This document shows positions 12,299-15,575 of a DNA stretch of 15,575 bases, piece after piece (position 1 is the first letter of the stretch; each line of letters begins with the position of its first letter). A program made the translations under genes and the position numbers. The stretch is from Candidatus Methanophagales archaeon (lineage in GTDB: Archaea; Halobacteriota; Syntropharchaeia; Alkanophagales; Methanospirareceae). Where the stretch lies: positions 1-15,575 of the forward strand of contig JAGLZV010000112.1 of assembly GCA_023131215.1 (NCBI GenBank), written 5' to 3'. The notes beneath the pieces are model-generated. The model had not been told where the DNA came from and made no database searches. It saw only the letters and a program-made list of their open reading frames with translations.

Positions 12299-13395
12299 TG
12301 CCCATCATCCCCCAAAGAACACATCGGGTCTTCTGCCAAATAATCACCCGAAGTAGCATACGCCCTTGACCTGCACCCACCACATATTCTCTTATACCTG
12401 CAAGTTGCACAATGTCCCTTCACTTCCCTCGCCCTCAACGCCTTGAACATCTCAGAATCCATGACAATGTCCAAAAAACCGTCTTCCCTTATATTCCCCG
12501 CCTTTACTGGCAAATATGCACATGGTGTCACGTCACCATTTGGAAATATGTGAAAGCGAGTGATGCCAGCAGTGCATCCTGTAAACTCAATTCCATCCTC
12601 ATGGTCCACAAGCCCCTTATCCCTAAGATAAGCCCAGTACTGCGGGTTGCATATCGGTTTAAGCCAGACGTTCGCCTCCATTTGTTTTTCCACTACGTAG
12701 TCAAAGAATCCCATGTTCTCATCCGTGGATAAACAAGCCTCAGAAATCTCCTTACCTCGACCCACGGCAATCAAATAAATAAGATAGATTCGCCACAGAC
12801 TTAAATCGTCTGCAAACTTGATTATTTTTGGTATCTCTCGGTAATTATCTCTTGTAACCATCGTGAAAAGCTGTACTGCAAGCCCTGCATGGGCACATGC
12901 TTTCATTCCTCGCAGCACGTCTTCAAAAGCGCCCTTAACACCTCTGAAATCGTCATGCGCGCTGCCAAACCCATCAATGCTTATTGCAGCTCGTTCCAGA
13001 CCTGCTTTCTTTAACCTCTCTGCAACTTCCTTCGTTATCAGTGTTCCATTCGTTGCCATCACGATTTGCATGTCAAAGGAGGATGCGTATTCGATGAGGT
13101 CATAGATGTCTTCTCTCAGCAGAGGCTCTCCGCCTGTGAATGCGAACTTAACAGGTCCAAGCTTGGCGCTTTCCTCGATGATAGCGAATCCTTCTTCTGT
13201 TGTAAGCTCCTCAGGGTCTTCTTCGCTAATCGAGCAGTGTTTGCACCGCAGGTTACATCTCTTCGTGACTGCCCACACGACCTCGCCGGGCAAATAGCTG
13301 AAACAGCCGGTGCCAACCGCGTCGTTTGCAAATAGTTCGTCTTTATGTGTTCTTATCCAGCTTTTTAAATCATCAAACTCAATGGTCATCGTCAT
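12295..13395 (-). CDS. Radical SAM/SPASM enzyme (quinone-cluster paralogue)
   Basis: A 366-residue radical SAM enzyme. Cluster cysteines are C47, C51 and C54 in CNLRCKHC, with the GGEP turn at 88-91. The SPASM domain has C274, C292, C329, C332, C338, C341 and C359, ending in RYKRICGGC and DPMC. An N-terminal 40-residue extension carries C31. Starts at 13395 and 13389 (MTMTIEF) both fit; 13395, seven bases after the prenyltransferase stop, is chosen, while the frame open to 13437 would overlap that gene. The protein is a clear relative of the 4321-5355 enzyme. Related families include AhbC/AhbD/NirJ haem enzymes and peptide-modifying enzymes. Standing directly behind a MenA-type prenyltransferase and MqnD, it could act on a quinone or tetrapyrrole cofactor, but the substrate is unassigned. 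Confidence 0.9.
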   Translation of the reverse strand: MTMTIEFDDLKSWIRTHKDELFANDAVGTGCFSYLPGEVVWAVTKRCNLRCKHCSISEEDPEELTTEEGFAIIEESAKLGPVKFAFTGGEPLLREDIYDLIEYASSFDMQIVMATNGTLITKEVAERLKKAGLERAAISIDGFGSAHDDFRGVKGAFEDVLRGMKACAHAGLAVQLFTMVTRDNYREIPKIIKFADDLSLWRIYLIYLIAVGRGKEISEACLSTDENMGFFDYVVEKQMEANVWLKPICNPQYWAYLRDKGLVDHEDGIEFTGCTAGITRFHIFPNGDVTPCAYLPVKAGNIREDGFLDIVMDSEMFKALRAREVKGHCATCRYKRICGGCRSRAYATSGDYLAEDPMCSLGDDGQ

Positions 13396-13402
13396 CTTAA
13401 GC

Positions 13403-14362
13403 CTAACCAAACAATCCACCGAGAATGAAAATTCCAATAAGCGCCACGAGTATAAAGAGCATTCCTATGAATCCATTCTTGCATATCGTCTCTAAACCTT
13501 CCTTGCTCTTCCATTCTCCCTTAATCGCTGGGATTAAACTCTTGAGCAGGAAGAAGGCGGGTAACAGAAGCAGAAGCAGTAGAACTACCGCTCCTTTAAC
13601 GATAAATATGACAGGAATAAACAGAATTAAAGCGCATATTGTCAATAGAATATATATAGGCGCCATTTTCTCCTTTCCAAATATAACCACGAGATTTCTT
13701 CTATTTGTTGATAGGTCGGCTTCATAATCCGGGAACTCACGAATTATCTTCATTGCTGGCGCATGAATAATCCACGGTAGTGCGACAATGAGCGGGAGCC
13801 ACAAACTAAAATCCTGTTGCAGATAACTTTGTTGCAGATAATAACCCATAAATACAGGAATAGCGGCGTTGTCAACGCACAAAAAAGCCTCGCCAAGCCC
13901 ACGATGTGATGCCTTTATCGGCGGCGCCGTATAGAATAGACCCATAAGACCCGCGAGTATCCCTATGGGGAGCGTTAATACTCCGGTCTTGAAATAGAAC
14001 TGCAATAGTAGTCCAAGTGGAATTGCAGCGAAGAAGAAAATAATGGATGCAATTAAAGCTTGTCTTCTTGGCAACAGACCTTCTACCAATACCCTCGTCC
14101 CCCCGGTCGTTGTGACTCCCACTTCATCGCCACCAATACGCTCCAAATTTAGCTTGTCGGTTTCGTAGTCGAAATACTCGTTTGATATAAAGCACGCATT
14201 AGTCAGGAAATAGACTGCAATAACAGAAATGGCTAATACGGACCAATTTATTGTTCCACTTACAAACCACGCAATACTGGTGCCGAGCAGGAAAGGTAGC
14301 TGTGTGGTAAGATGCTTATGCAGTTCTTGTATCCTTATCCAAGCAATTAACTTATTAGCCAT
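13403..14362 (-). CDS. menA: UbiA-family prenyltransferase, MenA/MqnP-like
   Basis: An integral membrane enzyme of 319 residues that attaches a polyprenyl chain to an aromatic acceptor, most likely a (di)hydroxynaphthoate in menaquinone synthesis. The two Asp-rich motifs are NEYFDYETD (61-69; N61, D65, D69) and FPDYEADLSTNRRNL (210-224; D212, D216). Other MenA-type marks are TGGTRVLVEG (87-96), FYTAPPIK (143-150) and RGLGEAF (154-160). About eight membrane segments are seen. The start at 14362 (MANKLIAW) agrees with the TATA box at 14415-14422; a TTG at 14404 is too near that box. The nearby MqnD supports the futalosine route, in which the acceptor would be 1,4-dihydroxy-6-naphthoate. Geranylgeranylglyceryl phosphate synthase-type UbiA relatives are less similar in the motif context. 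Confidence 0.85.
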   Translation of the reverse strand: MANKLIAWIRIQELHKHLTTQLPFLLGTSIAWFVSGTINWSVLAISVIAVYFLTNACFISNEYFDYETDKLNLERIGGDEVGVTTTGGTRVLVEGLLPRRQALIASIIFFFAAIPLGLLLQFYFKTGVLTLPIGILAGLMGLFYTAPPIKASHRGLGEAFLCVDNAAIPVFMGYYLQQSYLQQDFSLWLPLIVALPWIIHAPAMKIIREFPDYEADLSTNRRNLVVIFGKEKMAPIYILLTICALILFIPVIFIVKGAVVLLLLLLLPAFFLLKSLIPAIKGEWKSKEGLETICKNGFIGMLFILVALIGIFILGGLFG

Positions 14363-14414
14363 TTCTAACTTTACACGTAATTGTATAGCTCTAAGAAAAT
14401 CCAAGACCTCGATA

Positions 14415-14422
14415 CATATAAA
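14415..14422 (-). promoter_or_regulatory. TATA box for the MenA-like gene
   Basis: TTTATATG on the minus strand is centred 56 bases before the preferred ATG at 14362, implying a transcript start near 14392 and a leader of about 30 bases. The surrounding 14405-14485 stretch is rich in repeated ATGTTC, ATGAATAT and ATATG words, which could be binding sites. Confidence 0.45.
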
Positions 14423-14494
14423 TATGTTCTTTTATGTTCATATCCAATAATGAATATAACATGTCTATACACAGGGAAATATGAATATGTTTAA

Positions 14495-15304
14495 TTAAGG
14501 AAAAAGGATGTCTAAGGGAGGTTTGGCAAACAATCCTGCTTGTTCCGCCATTCTGTAGAGTTCATCGTGCGCTTTTACAACTTCTTCGGGCATTTCATAC
14601 GTGTATTTATTCACGTACATCAGTGCGAATTTCTTGACCAGCTCTTTATCTGCACCTCTTGAATATTTCATTGCATACTGCAACGCTTCTTCTACATTGT
14701 CCAGCGCATACTGCACGCTTTCTCGCATAAGCACAAGAAATTCCCGTTGCGTCCCTTCAGGAATATCCCGTTTTATGGCGTTAATGCCAAGAGGCAAAGG
14801 CAGTTTTGTCTTTTCATGCCACCAGTTCCACAAATCGACTATTTTTACAAGTCCATGCTGCGTGTAAGTTATCTGGCCTTCGTGGATTACCAATCCTGCA
14901 TCTACGTCCCCTCGCTTCACCGCGGGGATAATCTCGTCAAATCGCATTTCAACAGGCTGGAAGTCATCAACTGCCAGTTTTAGCAACAGGTTCGCAGTGG
15001 TGTATTTCCCGGGCACTGCAATACTTTTCCCTTCAATATCCATTCCCTTTCTTGCTACTACTACCGGACCATATCCGTCACCGACACTTGCACCGGCTGA
15101 CAGAATCCGATATTGGGGGTGGAGAAAAGCATAAGCGTGGGCTGAGAGCGCTGTGACATCAATCTCTGCGTCGAACGCTCTTCTGTTCAGCGTTTCAATA
15201 TCCTCAACAACTTGTTTTATTTCAAAATTGGCACTGATTTTGCCGCTTAACAGTCCATAGAGCATGAATGCGTCATCGGCATCCGGTGTATGTGCTATGA
15301 TCAT
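14495..15304 (-). CDS. mqnD: 1,4-dihydroxy-6-naphthoate synthase (MqnD)
   Basis: It converts cyclic dehypoxanthine futalosine to 1,4-dihydroxy-6-naphthoate, a late step of the futalosine pathway to menaquinone. The 269-residue length is normal. Family signatures are HTPDADDAFMLYGLL (5-19), GASVGDGYGPVVVA (71-84), PGKYTTANLLLKL (98-110) and GLVIHEGQITY (137-147), in which H141 corresponds to the catalytic His of the Thermus enzyme. The family is related to periplasmic-binding-protein folds, but no signal peptide is present and the enzyme is cytoplasmic. The ATG at 15304 lacks a Shine-Dalgarno; the TATA box at 15327-15335 predicts a near-leaderless transcript. MenA follows after 132 bases. Other futalosine genes (mqnA, mqnB, mqnC) are not in the window. 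Confidence 0.93.
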   Translation of the reverse strand: MIIAHTPDADDAFMLYGLLSGKISANFEIKQVVEDIETLNRRAFDAEIDVTALSAHAYAFLHPQYRILSAGASVGDGYGPVVVARKGMDIEGKSIAVPGKYTTANLLLKLAVDDFQPVEMRFDEIIPAVKRGDVDAGLVIHEGQITYTQHGLVKIVDLWNWWHEKTKLPLPLGINAIKRDIPEGTQREFLVLMRESVQYALDNVEEALQYAMKYSRGADKELVKKFALMYVNKYTYEMPEEVVKAHDELYRMAEQAGLFAKPPLDILFP

Positions 15305-15326
15305 GGTTTAACTTATTGGGTAGGTG

Positions 15327-15335
15327 ATATAAAAA
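15327..15335 (-). promoter_or_regulatory. TATA box for mqnD
   Basis: TTTTTATAT on the minus strand is centred 27 bases before the mqnD ATG. Transcription would start at or just before the start codon, giving a leaderless mRNA, in agreement with the missing Shine-Dalgarno. Confidence 0.6.
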
Positions 15336-15349
15336 GGTTATAGGACTAC

Positions 15350-15358
15350 TTATATATA
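15350..15358 (+). promoter_or_regulatory. TATA box of the rightward unit
   Basis: TTATATATA on the plus strand predicts a transcript start near 15380, about 18 bases before the small ORF at 15398. It lies back to back with the mqnD promoter. Confidence 0.5.
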
Positions 15359-15397
15359 CTATTGCTATATGATACCAATATGGAGGGATGTATATTG

Positions 15398-15484
15398 ATG
15401 TCGAATATACCGAAGTTATTGGCATTTTTGAGAAATGAATCCATGATGCATATTTTGGTTCTTCAAAGTGAGGTTGGTTTATGA
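15398..15484 (+). CDS. Possible 28-residue leader ORF coupled to the next gene
   Basis: ATG at 15398, ten bases after GGAGGG (15382-15387), opens a frame of 28 residues (MSNIPKLLAFLRNESMMHIL and eight more) ending TGA at 15482-15484. Its stop overlaps the next ATG as ATGA. An in-frame ATG at 15380 would add six residues. The TATA spacing and the Shine-Dalgarno favour translation. No family is recognised; it could be a leader peptide, a small regulator or the end of a broken gene. Confidence 0.4.
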   Translation: MSNIPKLLAFLRNESMMHILVLQSEVGL

Positions 15485-15575
15485 CGAATATGGAACATTA
15501 TATGTGGCTTTGGCAGCAGACCACTCGCTCTGACCGGAGGGATAAGATATTCGAAACAGTTGTCACAAAGGCAGA
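15481..15575 (+). CDS. Start of an unidentified gene, cut by the window end
   Basis: ATG at 15481 is preceded by GTGAGGT (15468-15474) six bases upstream and overlaps the preceding small ORF by four bases. The frame stays open for 31 residues to the window edge, beginning MTNMEHYMWLWQQTTRSD. The visible residues are too few to assign a family; the N-terminus is aromatic then strongly charged and does not look like a signal peptide or membrane helix. Confidence 0.55.
   Translation, partial: MTNMEHYMWLWQQTTRSDRRDKIFETVVTKA

Noticed and set aside
13396..13437. Longer start of the second radical SAM protein overlapping the prenyltransferase
   Set aside because: It would overlap menA by 35 bases and add residues outside the family; the ATG at 13395 follows the stop by seven bases.
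14363..14404. TTG start for the MenA-like protein
   Set aside because: It lies only about 11 bases after the TATA box, so it would be upstream of the expected transcript start; the ATG at 14362 gives a normal N-terminus.
1..15575. tRNA, rRNA or CRISPR arrays
   Set aside because: No cloverleaf with a GTTCRA-type loop, no rRNA-like conserved stretch and no regularly spaced repeats were seen; the AT-rich repeats are irregular in spacing and form hairpins.

Overview
The window looks like part of the chromosome of a mesophilic, AT-leaning euryarchaeon. Evidence for an archaeon is pelota (the Dom34/eRF1 family), an archaeal FlaK-type prepilin peptidase, an archaetidylserine-synthase-type CDP-alcohol transferase, TATA-box promoters about 25 bases upstream of expected transcript starts, and T-rich gene ends instead of bacterial promoters. 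Futalosine-pathway MqnD and a MenA-like prenyltransferase, together with two SPASM radical SAM proteins, a group II intron and many small toxin-antitoxin-like genes, would suit the ANME-1 / Syntrophoarchaeia group. That placement is an inference from gene content and was not tested by any search.

Layout. Positions 1-118 are the 3' end (domains V and VI) of a group II intron that starts outside the window. A divergent two-component pair follows: a single-domain response regulator (150-593, minus) and a hybrid receiver/histidine-kinase protein (847-1806, plus) that lacks both its phospho-acceptor Asp and its phospho-acceptor His. An AT-rich composite repeat lies between convergent gene ends at about 1891-2018 and again at 4150-4308. 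A single inverted unit sits between the divergent genes for FlaK (2126-2914, minus) and pelota (2985-4094, plus).

From 8084 down to 4321 runs a minus-strand membrane-lipid cluster: dolichol-kinase-like protein, a GxxExxY protein gene that appears inserted between two inverted repeat arms, a UPF0104 membrane protein, archaetidylserine synthase, and a SPASM radical SAM enzyme whose start codon directly follows the synthase stop codon. From 8090 to 10089 is an accessory island: a DUF433 antitoxin coupled to a truncated DUF5615 toxin, a lone DUF2281 antitoxin, a SAM methyltransferase, and a HEPN/MNT toxin-antitoxin pair.

From 15304 down to 10173 is a minus-strand series: MqnD, MenA-type prenyltransferase, a second SPASM radical SAM enzyme, an otherwise easily missed 50-residue protein overlapping it by four bases, and a 653-residue GHKL ATPase with a likely C-terminal PD-(D/E)xK nuclease domain that resembles MORC-type defence ATPases. 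MqnD and MenA point to menaquinone synthesis. The radical SAM protein may belong to that pathway, and the ATPase with its small partner may be a defence module riding in the same transcript. On the plus strand after 15380 begins a new transcription unit with a 28-residue ORF coupled to a gene that leaves the window.
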